Assembly: GCA_002384935.1 (NCBI GenBank)
Contig: DGCD01000007.1
Coordinates: 19,795-83,794, forward strand
Length of the DNA stretch: 64,000 bases
Direction of reading: 5' to 3'
DNA from: Pusillimonas sp. UBA3987
Lineage (GTDB): Bacteria > Pseudomonadota > Gammaproteobacteria > Burkholderiales > Burkholderiaceae_B
Each line of letters begins with the position of its first letter. The stretch's first letter is position 1. Under the pieces are notes generated by a model. That model was not told the origin of the DNA. It was given only the letters and a program-made list of their open reading frames with translations, and did not search any database. A program made the translations under genes and the position numbers. Below, piece after piece: positions 39,080 through 49,586 of this stretch.

Positions 39080-39270
39080 GGCCGGTGTCGGGCTGGCATG
39101 CGATGCATGACTACCGTTGCGGGGGCAGCACAGTTTACGAGTGCATAAAACAGAGGTTTCATTTGGAACCCATGTTTCTTCGCGTCCTGTTTCCCGTTTA
39201 ACTTTCGCAGAAATGGCGGCAATGTGGGTGACACTGCTGTTTTGCCGATAACCGAAAGCACCTCTGACAG
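39080..39270 (-). promoter_or_regulatory. Cobalamin (B12) riboswitch
   Basis: The minus-strand leader of btuB contains the diagnostic aptamer core GCTGCCCCCGCAACGGTA (the J6/3 segment), preceded by TTAAACGGGAA (the P4/J3-4 segment). CAGAGGTGC lies at the 5' end, and a B12-box-like GCCAGCCCGACACCGGCC closes the 3' side. The order and spacing match the adenosylcobalamin/cobalamin riboswitch family. It should shut off btuB (and whatever is co-transcribed) at high B12. The region 38999-39366 between btuB and metH otherwise holds only the terminator and the two promoters. Confidence 0.88.
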
Positions 39271-39366
39271 GGGCAAAACTTTAGCACAGCCAAGGGCCAA
39301 AAGATATATACGAGCTACAATAAAGGGTTTATCCCCTAAGTTCGTTATCGTTTCAGGTCTGTTCGC

Positions 39367-42300
39367 GTGCCATATCCCAATTTGCCTTATCCCTTGAATA
39401 CTTACACTCATGGTCGTCGGTTCGTCGAGTTGCTGGCCGACCGCATTCTGGTGTTGGACGGCGCTGTGGGCACGATGATTCAGCGTTACAAGTTATCCGA
39501 GGCCGATTTCCGGGGCGAGCGTTTTGCCGGCCATGGCAAGGATTTGAAAGGCAACAACGAGCTGTTGTGTCTGGTTCGTCCCGACATCGTGTCGGAAATT
39601 CATTCGCAATATCTTGAGGCGGGTGCAGACGTTATTGAAACCAATACTTTCGGCGCCACATCGGTTGCGCAGGGAGACTATGGTTTACCTGAACTGGCGT
39701 ATGAAATGAATGTGGCGGCAGCCAAATTGGCGCGCCAGGCATGCGATGCATTCAGTACGCCGCAACGGCCGCGTTTTGTTGCCGGGGCGTTGGGGCCGCA
39801 ACCTAAAACTGCGTCCATCTCTCCCGATGTGAACGATCCTGCGGCGCGCAACGTTACTTTCGAGGAGTTGCGCGAGGCGTATTCAGAACAGTTGAATGGT
39901 CTGCTTGACGGCGGCATTGATATTGTGCTGATCGAAACCATTTTCGACACGTTGAATGCCAAGGCTGCCATCTTCGCGGTCGAGACGGTGTTTGAGACTC
40001 GGGGGGTGCGTTTGCCCGTGATGATCTCGGGTACGGTTACCGATGCTTCGGGGCGTATTCTTTCAGGGCAGACAGTTGAGGCTTTCTGGAATTCGGTGCG
40101 CCATGCACGCCCCGTTACCATTGGTTTGAATTGTGCGTTGGGGGCCGCATTAATGCGCCCGTATGTGGCTGAGCTGGCCAAGGTTTGCGATACCTACGTT
40201 TGTGTGTATCCCAATGCCGGTTTGCCCAATCCCATGGCGGAAACCGGTTTCGACGAAACCCCGGAAGACACTTCCTCTTTATTGCAGGAATTTGCCACCG
40301 CCGGCCTGGTCAATATGGTGGGTGGCTGTTGTGGTACCACGCCCGAGCATATCCACGCCATCGTGGAAAAAGTCGCGAGCCTGCCGGTCAGGGCAGTACC
40401 TCAAATACCGGTAAAAACCCGCTTGTCGGGCCTGGAGCCGCTCAATTTTGATGGCGATTCATTGTTCATTAATGTTGGCGAACGCACCAACGTAACCGGT
40501 AGCAAGAAATTTCTGCGTTTGATTCGCGAAGAGCTCTATGAGGAAGCGCTGTCGGTAGCGCGCCAGCAAGTGGAAAGCGGCGCCCAGATTATCGACATTA
40601 ATATGGACGAGGCCATGCTTGATTCGGCAGCCTGCATGCGCCGGTTCCTGAATATGGTGGCGTCCGAGCCCGATATCTCCCGTGTGCCCATCATGATCGA
40701 CAGCTCGAAGTGGAGCGTCATTGAAGCTGGCTTGCAATGCGTGCAGGGTAAGGCGGTGGTCAATTCCATCTCCATGAAAGAAGGGGTCGAGCCGTTTCTT
40801 GAGCAAGCGCGCCTGTGTCGCAAGTATGGTGCGGCCGTTGTGGTAATGGCATTTGATGAAAAAGGGCAGGCCGACACCCTGCAGCGCCGCATTGATATTT
40901 GCGGCAAGGCTTACAAGCTGCTGGTTGAAGAGGTGGGGTTCCCGCCGGAAGACATTATTTTTGATCCGAACGTGTTTGCGATTGCCACCGGTATTGACGA
41001 GCATAATCATTATGCGGTCGACTTCATTGAAGGCACGCGTTGGATTACACAGAACCTGCCGCATGCCCGTGTATCCGGTGGCATTTCGAATGTCAGCTTT
41101 TCGTTCCGTGGTAATGAGCCCGTGCGAGAGGCGATTCATACCGTGTTCCTGTATTACGCGATTCAGGAAGGTCTGACCATGGGTATTGTGAATGCCGGTC
41201 AGTTGGGCGTGTATCAGGATATCGACACGAGGTTGCTTGAGCTGATTGAAGACGTGGTGCTGGATCGCGATCCACCGGTTGCGCGCAAAGACGACACCGA
41301 TGAACTCACACCCACCGAGCGCCTGGTCGTGTTTGCCGAAACGGTAAAAGGTTCCGGCACCAAAAGAGAAGAAGACCTGGCCTGGCGCGATCAACCGGTT
41401 GAGACGCGCCTGAGTCACGCTTTGGTTCACGGCATTACGACATTTATCGTGGAAGATACTGAAGAGGTTCGCCAGAGAATTGCCGATCAGGGCGGACGCC
41501 CCATTCAGGTTATTGAAGGCCCGCTGATGGATGGTATGAATGTCGTGGGCGATTTATTCGGCTCGGGCAAAATGTTTTTGCCCCAGGTCGTCAAGTCGGC
41601 CCGAGTGATGAAGCAGGCTGTTGCGCATTTGATTCCTTTTATTGAAGAAGAAAAACGTCAGATAAAGGCTGCCGGGGGCGATGTGCGTGCCAAAGGCAAG
41701 ATCGTCATCGCCACGGTGAAAGGCGATGTGCATGACATTGGCAAGAACATCGTCACGGTGGTACTTCAATGCAATAACTTTGAAGTGGTGAATATGGGGG
41801 TGATGGTTCCCTGCGCTGAAATTCTGGCCAAGGCCAAGGAAGAGAACGCGGACATTATCGGTCTTTCAGGCCTGATTACTCCCAGCCTCGAGGAAATGGC
41901 CTATGTGGCTTCGGAAATGCAGCGCGATGCTTATTTCACCGAGCGCAATACGCCATTGCTGGTAGGGGGGGCCACCACCAGCCGGGTGCATACCGCCGTG
42001 AAAATCGCGCCCAATTATGAAGGGCCTGTCATTTACGTGCCCGATGCCAGCCGTTCTGTCGGCGTAGCCACGCAATTGGTTTCAGATCAGTCGCAGGCTT
42101 ATCTGGACGCCCTGTCTAAGGAGTATGAGCAGGTTCGGGAGCGTCATGCCAAGCGCAAGGAAACGCCGCTGGTTACCCTGGAAGACGCGCGCAAAAACCG
42201 GCCGGATATTGATTGGTCGACCTACACGCCGCCCAAACCCAAGTTTATTGGTCGTCGTGAGTTCAAGCATTACGACCTGGCCGAGATCGCGCGCTATATC

Positions 42301-43164
42301 GACTGGACCCCTTTTTTCCAGACCTGGAGTTTGTTCGGGCAGTACCCCGCCATTCTGGACGACAAGGTGGTGGGTGAACAGGCGCGCAAGCTGTTCGAAG
42401 AAGGGCAGGCCATGTTGCGCAAGATTATCGATGGCAGATGGCTTACAGCCAATGGCGTCGTGGCGTTTTATCCTGCCAATGCGGTTAATGGAGAGGATAT
42501 TGAAGTTTATACCGACGATACCCGCTCAGAGGTCTTGTTCACCTGGCGTAATCTGCGCCAGCAGGGGGTTAAGCGCGAAGGCGTCGATAACAAGTGTTTG
42601 GCTGATTACATTGCCCCCAAATCGTCCGGCTTGAAAGATTATATTGGTTTGTTCGCGGTAACCGGTGGCCTGGGTATTGAAAAATATGAACAGATTTTCC
42701 AGAACGACAATGATGATTATTCAGTCATTATGCTCAAAGCGCTGGCCGACCGTTTCGCGGAAGGCTTTGCTGAATGCCTGCATGCGCGGGTGCGTACTGA
42801 TTTGTGGGGCTACGTGCCGGACGAAACCCTCGATAACCCATCGTTGATTGCTGAAAAATATCAGGGTATCCGGCCGGCGCCGGGTTATCCGGCCTGCCCT
42901 GAGCACGTCGTCAAGCGGGACATGTTCCAGGTTCTGCAGGCGGAAAAGATCGGCATGGAACTGACGGATAGTTTTGCGATGTTTCCGGCGTCCAGTGTCT
43001 CGGGCTTTTATCTGAGTCATCCGCAGTCTCAGTATTTTAATGTGGGTAATATCGGCGAGGACCAATTCAACGATTATGTGCAGCGCAGTGGCCGTGACGA
43101 CGATGATGTGCGGCGCACCCTGGCCAGTGTGCTGGGTTTTAAAGTGGCAGTGGCTGCTGCCTAG
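39367..43164 (+). CDS. metH: Cobalamin-dependent methionine synthase
   Basis: Transfers a methyl from 5-methyltetrahydrofolate to homocysteine via methylcobalamin. 1265 residues in four modules: homocysteine-binding (to about 340; zinc Cys256 in GLNCALG, Cys321-Cys322 in [11 protein letters not shown]), pterin-binding (about 360-620, [30 protein letters not shown]), B12-binding (about 650-900, cobalt-ligand His at about 789 in [10 protein letters not shown]), and the SAM-dependent reactivation domain (about 930-1255, [25 protein letters not shown]). The start is unclear: GTG 39367, or TTG codons at 39382 and 39397; no ATG precedes the conserved [12 protein letters not shown]. It is divergent from the B12-uptake genes. 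Confidence 0.97.
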   Translation: MPYPNLPYPLNTYTHGRRFVELLADRILVLDGAVGTMIQRYKLSEADFRGERFAGHGKDLKGNNELLCLVRPDIVSEIHSQYLEAGADVIETNTFGATSVAQGDYGLPELAYEMNVAAAKLARQACDAFSTPQRPRFVAGALGPQPKTASISPDVNDPAARNVTFEELREAYSEQLNGLLDGGIDIVLIETIFDTLNAKAAIFAVETVFETRGVRLPVMISGTVTDASGRILSGQTVEAFWNSVRHARPVTIGLNCALGAALMRPYVAELAKVCDTYVCVYPNAGLPNPMAETGFDETPEDTSSLLQEFATAGLVNMVGGCCGTTPEHIHAIVEKVASLPVRAVPQIPVKTRLSGLEPLNFDGDSLFINVGERTNVTGSKKFLRLIREELYEEALSVARQQVESGAQIIDINMDEAMLDSAACMRRFLNMVASEPDISRVPIMIDSSKWSVIEAGLQCVQGKAVVNSISMKEGVEPFLEQARLCRKYGAAVVVMAFDEKGQADTLQRRIDICGKAYKLLVEEVGFPPEDIIFDPNVFAIATGIDEHNHYAVDFIEGTRWITQNLPHARVSGGISNVSFSFRGNEPVREAIHTVFLYYAIQEGLTMGIVNAGQLGVYQDIDTRLLELIEDVVLDRDPPVARKDDTDELTPTERLVVFAETVKGSGTKREEDLAWRDQPVETRLSHALVHGITTFIVEDTEEVRQRIADQGGRPIQVIEGPLMDGMNVVGDLFGSGKMFLPQVVKSARVMKQAVAHLIPFIEEEKRQIKAAGGDVRAKGKIVIATVKGDVHDIGKNIVTVVLQCNNFEVVNMGVMVPCAEILAKAKEENADIIGLSGLITPSLEEMAYVASEMQRDAYFTERNTPLLVGGATTSRVHTAVKIAPNYEGPVIYVPDASRSVGVATQLVSDQSQAYLDALSKEYEQVRERHAKRKETPLVTLEDARKNRPDIDWSTYTPPKPKFIGRREFKHYDLAEIARYIDWTPFFQTWSLFGQYPAILDDKVVGEQARKLFEEGQAMLRKIIDGRWLTANGVVAFYPANAVNGEDIEVYTDDTRSEVLFTWRNLRQQGVKREGVDNKCLADYIAPKSSGLKDYIGLFAVTGGLGIEKYEQIFQNDNDDYSVIMLKALADRFAEGFAECLHARVRTDLWGYVPDETLDNPSLIAEKYQGIRPAPGYPACPEHVVKRDMFQVLQAEKIGMELTDSFAMFPASSVSGFYLSHPQSQYFNVGNIGEDQFNDYVQRSGRDDDDVRRTLASVLGFKVAVAAA

Positions 43165-43172
43165 GCATTGTC

Positions 43173-43970
43173 ATGATTAACCCGGGTTCCGATTCTGCAC
43201 GGCATCGCGCACTGGGTGAGTTCTTGCGCAGTGTACGTGCCCGTGTGTCGCCCCAAGCAGTTGGCTTGCCTGCGGGGGCCAGGCGCCGAACACCGGGCCT
43301 GCGCCGCGAGGAAGTGGCGCAACTGGCCGGTATCAGTGTGACCTGGTATACCTGGATCGAACAGGGGCGCGATGTTTCTGTCTCGGCTGCAGTCTGGTCC
43401 CGGCTGGCCGGCGTATTGCAGATGAATCGTGCAGAGCGGCACTATTTGTTCGAATTGGCTGAGGCTGCTGATCCCGAGCACGGGCGTGAAACACCGGAGC
43501 AATTGCCGGAAGGCTTGCAATTGTGCGTGGATAGCGTCACCGTGCCTGCCTATATTCTTGATCGTAGCTGGAATGTCCTTTGCCGTAATAGTCTTATGCT
43601 GGCCCTTTTCTCGGGGTGGCCCGACCGCGATGCCGAGCCTAATCTATTGCGTTTCATGTTTCAGGATGAGGCAGCCAAAACGTTGGTTGAGGACTGGGAA
43701 GCCCGTGCGCAGCGGGTGGTGGCCGAGTTTCGCGCCGAGACGGCCTCGTTTGCAGAAGAGCCCGAAGTGAGCGCGCTGATTGAGTCCCTGTTGGAAACAA
43801 GCCCTGTTTTTGCGCATTGGTGGACGCGTCAGACCGTGATAGAACGCGAAGGCGGGCGTCGCGCATTTTTTCATCCGGACAAAGGCAGGATATCGTATCG
43901 CCAGATGACCTTTCATCTGGCGATACGACCCGATTGTAAATTGGTCATGCTTTTGGATGAGGCCGACTAG
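43173..43970 (+). CDS. XRE-family regulator with MmyB-like ligand domain
   Basis: 265 residues: an N-terminal helix-turn-helix (about 35-95: PGLRREEVAQLAGISVTWYT, EQGRDVSVSAAVWSRLAGVL) and a C-terminal MmyB-like domain of PAS fold that in relatives binds fatty acid or another small ligand (VPAYILDRSWNVLCRNSLM, HWWTRQTVIEREGGRRAFFH). It lies 8 bp after metH but is of a family usually regulating neighbouring oxidoreductases or transporters; the convergent EmrB-like exporter gene is the nearest candidate target. A perfect 15-bp inverted repeat is embedded in its last codons. Confidence 0.9.
   Translation: MINPGSDSARHRALGEFLRSVRARVSPQAVGLPAGARRRTPGLRREEVAQLAGISVTWYTWIEQGRDVSVSAAVWSRLAGVLQMNRAERHYLFELAEAADPEHGRETPEQLPEGLQLCVDSVTVPAYILDRSWNVLCRNSLMLALFSGWPDRDAEPNLLRFMFQDEAAKTLVEDWEARAQRVVAEFRAETASFAEEPEVSALIESLLETSPVFAHWWTRQTVIEREGGRRAFFHPDKGRISYRQMTFHLAIRPDCKLVMLLDEAD
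43894..43927. repeat. Perfect 15-bp inverted repeat inside the XRE gene
   Basis: CGTATCGCCAGATGA at 43894-43908 and its exact reverse complement at 43913-43927 are separated by four bases. No T-tract follows on either strand. It encodes the YRQM...HLAIR part of the protein, so the repeat has to satisfy both coding and pairing. Its role is unknown. Confidence 0.85.
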
Positions 43971-44003
43971 GCTGCTCGCCGCCTGGGCCGCATCCGCGTG
44001 AGT

Positions 44004-45449
44004 TCAGGTCTGGCGCTGTCGCCTTTTTCCCTCCAGGGCTTCAGTGGCGTTTTCAGGCAACCGCCGAAACGAGAAAAAGGATGTTGCGGTAATCAGGCCA
44101 ATGACGATGAAGCCCCACATGACGTCGACACGTTCCAGTGTCGCGGCTTCACGCCAGTTCATGCTCAGGTTCAGCACCAGCGCCGCGCACCCAACCCCCA
44201 GGCTGATACCCAGCTGTTGGGCCATTGCTGCCAGTGTGCTGGCTTTACTCATTTGGCTCGCGTTGAGTTCGGCGTAGGTTAATGTATTGACGGCAGTGAA
44301 TTGTAGAGACCGGAAAATACCGCCGGTTGCCAGAATGGCCACCATGACCCACAACGGGGTGCTGTTTTGGAAGAGCGCGCACAATAAAACGAATAAACCT
44401 GAAACCAAGGCATTCCAGGTTAAAACAGTTTTATAGCCGAAACGCTCGATAATTCGAGTTGCGACCACTTTCATAAGCAATGCGCCGGCAGCGCCCGTGA
44501 ATGTGATCAGTCCGGCCAGAAACGCAGAAAAATCGAAGGTGATCTGTAGCAGAATGGCCAGCAGAAATGGCATTGAGCCAACCATGAAACGACACAGGTT
44601 GCCACCCAGAACCGAGATTGCAAACGACGGTACGCGTAACAGGCTCAGATCAAGGATGGGCTGATCGCAGCGCCGAGCGTGCTGCACGTAAAGAAAGCCG
44701 CAAAGCAGACCCACCGCCAGCAACATTAAGACTTGTATTGTGGTTATGCCCTGGTGGCCGATGGCCTCAAACCCTGAAACCAGTGCCGCAAGGCAGACCG
44801 CACTTAGAATAAATCCGGGCCAATCCATTCGTGGCGATGTTGTGGGCAGCTCTTCGCGGATAAAGCGCATTACCAGGTAAATGCCCAGTATGCCAACGGG
44901 TACGTTAATGAGAAAAATCCAGTGCCATGAGGCGTACGTGACAAGGAAGCCACCAACGGGCGGCCCCAGAATCGGGCCCAGCAAGGCCGGCATCGCCAGA
45001 AATGCCATGGCTTTGAGCAGGTCTTCTTTGGGTGTTTTGCGCAGCATGATGATGCGTCCGACAGGAACCATCATGGCGCCTGCGGCCCCTTGGGCGATTC
45101 GGGAGAGCACAAGCTGCACAAGGTCCTGGGAAACGGCGCATGCAATTGAACTGATTGAAAAAAGCACAATCGCGGTAATGAAAATGCGGCGGGCGCCAAA
45201 ACGTTCGGCGGCCCAGCCGCTGATCGGCACGAATACGGCCAGAGCCAGCAGGTAGCTGGTAATGGAGATATTCATTTGTACGGCGGTTGTGCCTAATGCG
45301 GCAGCCATAGCCGGAATGGCAGTGGCAACAACCGTGGCATCGAGCATTTGCATGAAAAGCGCACAGCCCACAATAAAGGGAATCATGCGCACGGCTTTCC
45401 GTTCCCGGCTGGCCTCTTCGGGGGAGGGAGATGGTGGCGTTTGGGACAT
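44004..45449 (-). CDS. DHA2-family (EmrB-like) MFS drug exporter
   Basis: A 14-helix proton-driven exporter, 481 residues. DHA2/EmrB motifs: LDATVVATAIPAMAAALGTT (motif D1), the loop GWAAERFGARRIFITAIVLF (motif A, GxxaDrfGrR), RIAQGAAGAMMVPVGRIIML (motif B), and GPILGPPVGGFLVTYASWHW (motif C). No EmrA-like adaptor is adjacent, so it may work alone in the inner membrane. The drug range cannot be read from sequence. It converges on the XRE gene. Confidence 0.92.
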   Translation of the reverse strand: MSQTPPSPSPEEASRERKAVRMIPFIVGCALFMQMLDATVVATAIPAMAAALGTTAVQMNISITSYLLALAVFVPISGWAAERFGARRIFITAIVLFSISSIACAVSQDLVQLVLSRIAQGAAGAMMVPVGRIIMLRKTPKEDLLKAMAFLAMPALLGPILGPPVGGFLVTYASWHWIFLINVPVGILGIYLVMRFIREELPTTSPRMDWPGFILSAVCLAALVSGFEAIGHQGITTIQVLMLLAVGLLCGFLYVQHARRCDQPILDLSLLRVPSFAISVLGGNLCRFMVGSMPFLLAILLQITFDFSAFLAGLITFTGAAGALLMKVVATRIIERFGYKTVLTWNALVSGLFVLLCALFQNSTPLWVMVAILATGGIFRSLQFTAVNTLTYAELNASQMSKASTLAAMAQQLGISLGVGCAALVLNLSMNWREAATLERVDVMWGFIVIGLITATSFFSFRRLPENATEALEGKRRQRQT

Positions 45450-45536
45450 AACTGATTCTAACTTTTTGTGGCTGAAGTAAACTGGAACATGATGCGAACC
45501 AACACGTTGGCAAACCTATTTTATTGAATTGAGATT

Positions 45537-45725
45537 ATGGCCAAGAATTACGAGTCGGAAATCACGCAATTTCTGAAAGAATATAAGCGCGAGCACCCTG
45601 ATACCGAGCAGCGCCAGCGCGAGGGGCGCGCTCGCTTGTGGGATCGGCAGCTCGACTCAGAACTGCTTGAAAATTATCGCGCGGCGAAAGTGCCTCAAGC
45701 TTCCTATGTGTATCAAACCAAGTAA
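45537..45725 (+). CDS. DUF3460 small protein
   Basis: A 62-residue hydrophilic protein rich in Glu, Arg and Gln (FLKEYKREHPDTEQRQREGR), matching the DUF3460 family found in Burkholderiales just before scpA-panC. The sequence predicts one or two helices and no membrane segment. It lies 8 bp before scpA, probably in one operon. No function is known for the family. Confidence 0.88.
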   Translation: MAKNYESEITQFLKEYKREHPDTEQRQREGRARLWDRQLDSELLENYRAAKVPQASYVYQTK

Positions 45726-45733
45726 CCATTCGA

Positions 45734-46609
45734 ATGTCTAACCAGGGCCAACCGCCTGATCTCAGGGGCTTGGTCGATCCGGCGATCGATAGTACGCCGG
45801 ATGTTGTCGACTCGGTGGCTTTTGCGCGATTGTATGGCGAGCCCCTGTTCGCTTTGCCACAAGATCTGTACATTCCGCCCGATGCGCTCGAAGTCTTTCT
45901 GGAGACATTCGAAGGGCCGCTCGATTTGCTTCTGTATTTGATTCGTAAACAGAACTTTAACGTTCTGGACATACCCATGGCAGAAGTGACGCGCCAGTAT
46001 TTGTCGTATGTGGACCAAATACGCGAGCATAACCTCGAGCTGGCCGGCGAGTATCTGTTGATGGCGGCGTTGCTCATTGAGATCAAATCGCGCATGCTGT
46101 TGCCGGTGAAGAAGACCGACACTGGCGAAGAGCCCGATGACCCGCGGGCCGAACTCGTGCGTCGGCTGCTCGAGTATGAGCGCATGAAACTGGCAGCGCA
46201 AAAACTCAATGAGCTACCTCAGTTGGGGCGTGATTTTCAGCGCGCGAGCGCGTTCATGGATATTCGCGTTGAGAGAATGCTGCCGGAAGTAAGAGCAGAT
46301 GACTTGAGACAAGCCTGGGCCGATATAATGCGTCGGGCAAAATTGAATGCGCACCATAAAATTACGCGCGAACAGTTGTCGGTGCGCGAGCACATGACGC
46401 GTATTTTGCGCCGCCTGGCGGATGTTCGGTTCATGGAGTTCACCGAGCTTTTCAGCGAATCAGTTGAAAAGGGGCATGCCGTGCCGGTGATCGTGGTGCA
46501 TTTTCTGGCGATGCTTGAGTTGGCGCGGGAGTCTTTGCTGGAGGTCACTCAGGCTGCCCCTTATGCCCCCATATACGTGCGGCTTACCTACACCCAAGCT
46601 GTCAGTTAA
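45734..46609 (+). CDS. scpA: Segregation and condensation protein A
   Basis: Kleisin subunit of the SMC-ScpAB condensin that organises and segregates the chromosome. 291 residues: EVFLETFEGPLDLLLYLIRKQ (the N-terminal SMC-neck-binding helices), NVLDIPMAEVTRQYLSYVDQ, AGEYLLMAALLIEIKSRMLLP, and the C-terminal winged helix that binds the SMC head. scpB and smc are not in the window. It lies between DUF3460 and panC, as in many Burkholderiales. Confidence 0.94.
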   Translation: MSNQGQPPDLRGLVDPAIDSTPDVVDSVAFARLYGEPLFALPQDLYIPPDALEVFLETFEGPLDLLLYLIRKQNFNVLDIPMAEVTRQYLSYVDQIREHNLELAGEYLLMAALLIEIKSRMLLPVKKTDTGEEPDDPRAELVRRLLEYERMKLAAQKLNELPQLGRDFQRASAFMDIRVERMLPEVRADDLRQAWADIMRRAKLNAHHKITREQLSVREHMTRILRRLADVRFMEFTELFSESVEKGHAVPVIVVHFLAMLELARESLLEVTQAAPYAPIYVRLTYTQAVS

Positions 46610-47512
<903 letters not shown>

Positions 47513-47637
47513 AAAACGCGTTGCGGTACCAGTGCAGGGTAAATAATGGAGACGAAAATATCCTGTCAGTTTTGTTAGGTTACTAATTGTTTCGATTGTG
47601 TCAGAATTGTTTCTGAAAGCTAACAACTGGAGACGCA

Positions 47638-48060
47638 ATGGACCAGACACAATTCAACGTAAAGCCTTTTTGCATTCTGTCCCCCCGTGAACGAGAAGTC
47701 ATGCTTGGCATCGTCGAGGGGATGTCGAATAAATACATTGCATTGGAAATGGCTTTGTCTCAGCGCACAGTTGAAGCGCACCGGGCACGGATTTTTGATA
47801 AAACCGACGTGCGCAATGCTGTCCAGTTAACGCGTTTGTGGCTCAAGAAACAGGGAATCAGCAATGGCCAGGGCCCCTGGCCGGTGTATCGGTTTTGCAA
47901 GGTTGGCAATAGCCAGGATGCCGTTGGACCTTCGGGTATGCGCCAATGCCGGAAAGCGCAATGCGGCGAAAGCCATCGGTGCGCATACGACGCCGCTCTT
48001 TCCAACGGTTTTCGCTATGAGTGGTTCACGGGCGACAACGCATTGCCGGCTGATCGTTGA
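47638..48060 (+). CDS. Small LuxR-type helix-turn-helix protein
   Basis: 140 residues; GGAG eight bases before the ATG supports this start. Residues 14-70 form a LuxR/FixJ DNA-binding domain (LSPREREVMLGIVEGMSNKY, ALSQRTVEAHRARIFDKTDV) with no receiver or other sensor in front. The remaining 70 residues (with KAQCGESHRCAYD) show no recognisable domain and may be a frame-shifted or degenerate tail; the 3' end overlaps the next convergent gene by 35 bp. Two copies of AATTGTTTC, 20 bp apart, lie upstream (47585 and 47605). Target genes are unknown. Confidence 0.7.
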   Translation: MDQTQFNVKPFCILSPREREVMLGIVEGMSNKYIALEMALSQRTVEAHRARIFDKTDVRNAVQLTRLWLKKQGISNGQGPWPVYRFCKVGNSQDAVGPSGMRQCRKAQCGESHRCAYDAALSNGFRYEWFTGDNALPADR

Positions 48061-48736
48061 GTTCATCAATGCCATCAATGTCGGCCTGGCGCGTTAAATG
48101 GAATGGTAATGACGCTTGCACAGTGTTCATGCTGTTTACGCGCAAAAGATTGTTATGTTCGAAGGTGAGTGCGCTTAGGGTTGTTTCATCGTCGGTTTCC
48201 AAGCGGATACGCCATGGTTCGGTACCAATCACTTTCCAGCAACCTTGCTCAAGAAGGGGTTGGCCTGAAGCCGCACCGTCAAGGGGCTGGGCGCGAGCGC
48301 GCCACTCACCTGACGGGGCCAGTGTGAGCGTGAAGCGGCTGGCCGAGCACAATTGTCGAGTCATGTTGCATGGCAGGGTTCCCAGAAACGTTTTGGGTTC
48401 GCGCAACGGGCGAATGACGTTGGCCTGTTCAGCCGATTCCGACGTGTCTGCGTCTTGCTCCTGGCTTTCATCCGTTTGCGCTGCATCTTGCTTGGCATCT
48501 TGTTCTGTTTCGTTGTTGCCGAAACCCACTTTTAGCTGTGATGGCGCACGTGAGTTCTGGCGCCCCTGTGCCTGCGAGCGCGCATCCGACAGGGTTGAAT
48601 CTTTGGCGGGCTCGTAATAGCCGGGCTGCTGTTGCTGGGCACAGCCAACCAACGCCAGCAAGCTGATCGCCGCCAAGGCCGTGGTGTGAAGACGAGGCCG
48701 GCTAACCGCGTTAAGAAAGTCAATAGGGGCACGCAT
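48026..48736 (-). CDS. Putative NlpE-like lipoprotein
   Basis: 236 residues with a lipoprotein signal (ALAAISLLALVGC, Cys about 32), an acidic Gln/Asp/Glu-rich linker (ETEQDAKQDAAQTDESQEQD), and a C-terminal domain of about 120 residues. TFLGTLPCNMTRQLC, RFTLTLAPSGEWRAR, QGCWKVIGTEPWRIRLE and LTFEHNNLLRV follow the beta-barrel pattern of the NlpE N-terminal domain (Gly-x-Leu-Pro-Cys entry). NlpE senses surface contact and copper in E. coli, but the resemblance is from pattern only. Its ATG is one base from that of the divergent prepilin peptidase gene. Confidence 0.6.
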   Translation of the reverse strand: MRAPIDFLNAVSRPRLHTTALAAISLLALVGCAQQQQPGYYEPAKDSTLSDARSQAQGRQNSRAPSQLKVGFGNNETEQDAKQDAAQTDESQEQDADTSESAEQANVIRPLREPKTFLGTLPCNMTRQLCSASRFTLTLAPSGEWRARAQPLDGAASGQPLLEQGCWKVIGTEPWRIRLETDDETTLSALTFEHNNLLRVNSMNTVQASLPFHLTRQADIDGIDELNDQPAMRCRP

Positions 48737-48737
48737 A

Positions 48738-49529
48738 ATGGCATTCCATCAAGAATTGAATATAGCGCTTATTCTACGCAACTCTGTTTCATTGCGTCAC
48801 TGGTTTGCATCCTTTGAGTGGCCGGTTCTGGCATGGCAAGCCCATTTTGTCGCTGTCGTTTCCCTGGCGACTGTCAGTGCCATGATTTTTGGCGTGTGCA
48901 GCCTGTTGGCAGATCATGGAGTTAGAAACCTCCTTGTGCAGTCTGTCGGCGCGAGGCTGCCCCAGGCGAACCGGCAGCGTCATTGTGCCTTGGCGCTGGT
49001 GTTGGGCGCCTCTCTGGGTATTTGGGTGGGGGGCCGTTACGGCGTGTCGGCTTATTCGGTTTTTCTGCTCGTGGCCGTGAGCATGCTTTTTATGCTGGCG
49101 ATGATAGACGCGCACACTGGCTTGTTGCCGGATGTGCTTACATTGCCGCTACTGTGGCTGGGGCTGGCGCTTGCGTGGTCGGGGATTTTGCCTGTATCAC
49201 TGCATCAGTCTGTGGGTGGAGCCATTGCCGGTTATGGTTTCCTGTGGCTGCTTTCGGTCACGTTTTTCCTGGTCAGAGGAAAAGAGGGAATGGGGTATGG
49301 TGATTTTAAATTGACGGCGGCTTTGGGTGCCTGGCTTGGGTATGGTGTTTTGCCGCTGGTGTTATTGCTGGCGTGCATTTTGGGTTTGGTTGCAGTGTGC
49401 GCCTATCGATTCTTGCAGCGTATCCGGGGCAGTGATATCGTGGCTGAGTCGGGTCCGGTGTTAGCGCAAACACTACCTTTTGGCCCCTATCTGGTGGTGT
49501 CGGGCGTGGCAGTTCTTCTTGTCTCTTAA
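48738..49529 (+). CDS. A24-type prepilin peptidase, atypical (PilD-like)
   Basis: 263 residues with six or seven hydrophobic segments. The aspartyl-protease signature of A24 peptidases is intact: first Asp (124) in LAMIDAHTGLLPDVLTLPLL and second Asp (189) in GMGYGDFKLTAALG. The usual N-terminal GSFLNVVxxRLP and the zinc-binding tetracysteine of the methyltransferase domain are missing; only FGVCSLLADH and SVGARLPQ occupy that place. So it may cleave prepilins but not N-methylate them. It lies just before coaE, as pilD does in many Betaproteobacteria, but pilB and pilC are absent upstream. Confidence 0.8.
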   Translation: MAFHQELNIALILRNSVSLRHWFASFEWPVLAWQAHFVAVVSLATVSAMIFGVCSLLADHGVRNLLVQSVGARLPQANRQRHCALALVLGASLGIWVGGRYGVSAYSVFLLVAVSMLFMLAMIDAHTGLLPDVLTLPLLWLGLALAWSGILPVSLHQSVGGAIAGYGFLWLLSVTFFLVRGKEGMGYGDFKLTAALGAWLGYGVLPLVLLLACILGLVAVCAYRFLQRIRGSDIVAESGPVLAQTLPFGPYLVVSGVAVLLVS

Positions 49530-49586
49530 GCCCAATCAGTTGCAAGCCTATAAAATAGGGTGCAAAGCAATCAATCAGCGGGAATT

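Noticed and set aside
39271..39366. SAM riboswitch or Met-box upstream of metH
   Set aside because: No conserved SAM aptamer pattern could be seen on the plus strand; only the B12 aptamer on the other strand is clear.
40459..41430. 323-codon minus-strand frame inside metH
   Set aside because: Antisense shadow of a fully conserved methionine synthase; composition is that of the reverse frame.
43894..43927. Hairpin as a shared terminator of the XRE and MFS genes
   Set aside because: It lies inside the XRE coding region and has no T-tract on either side.
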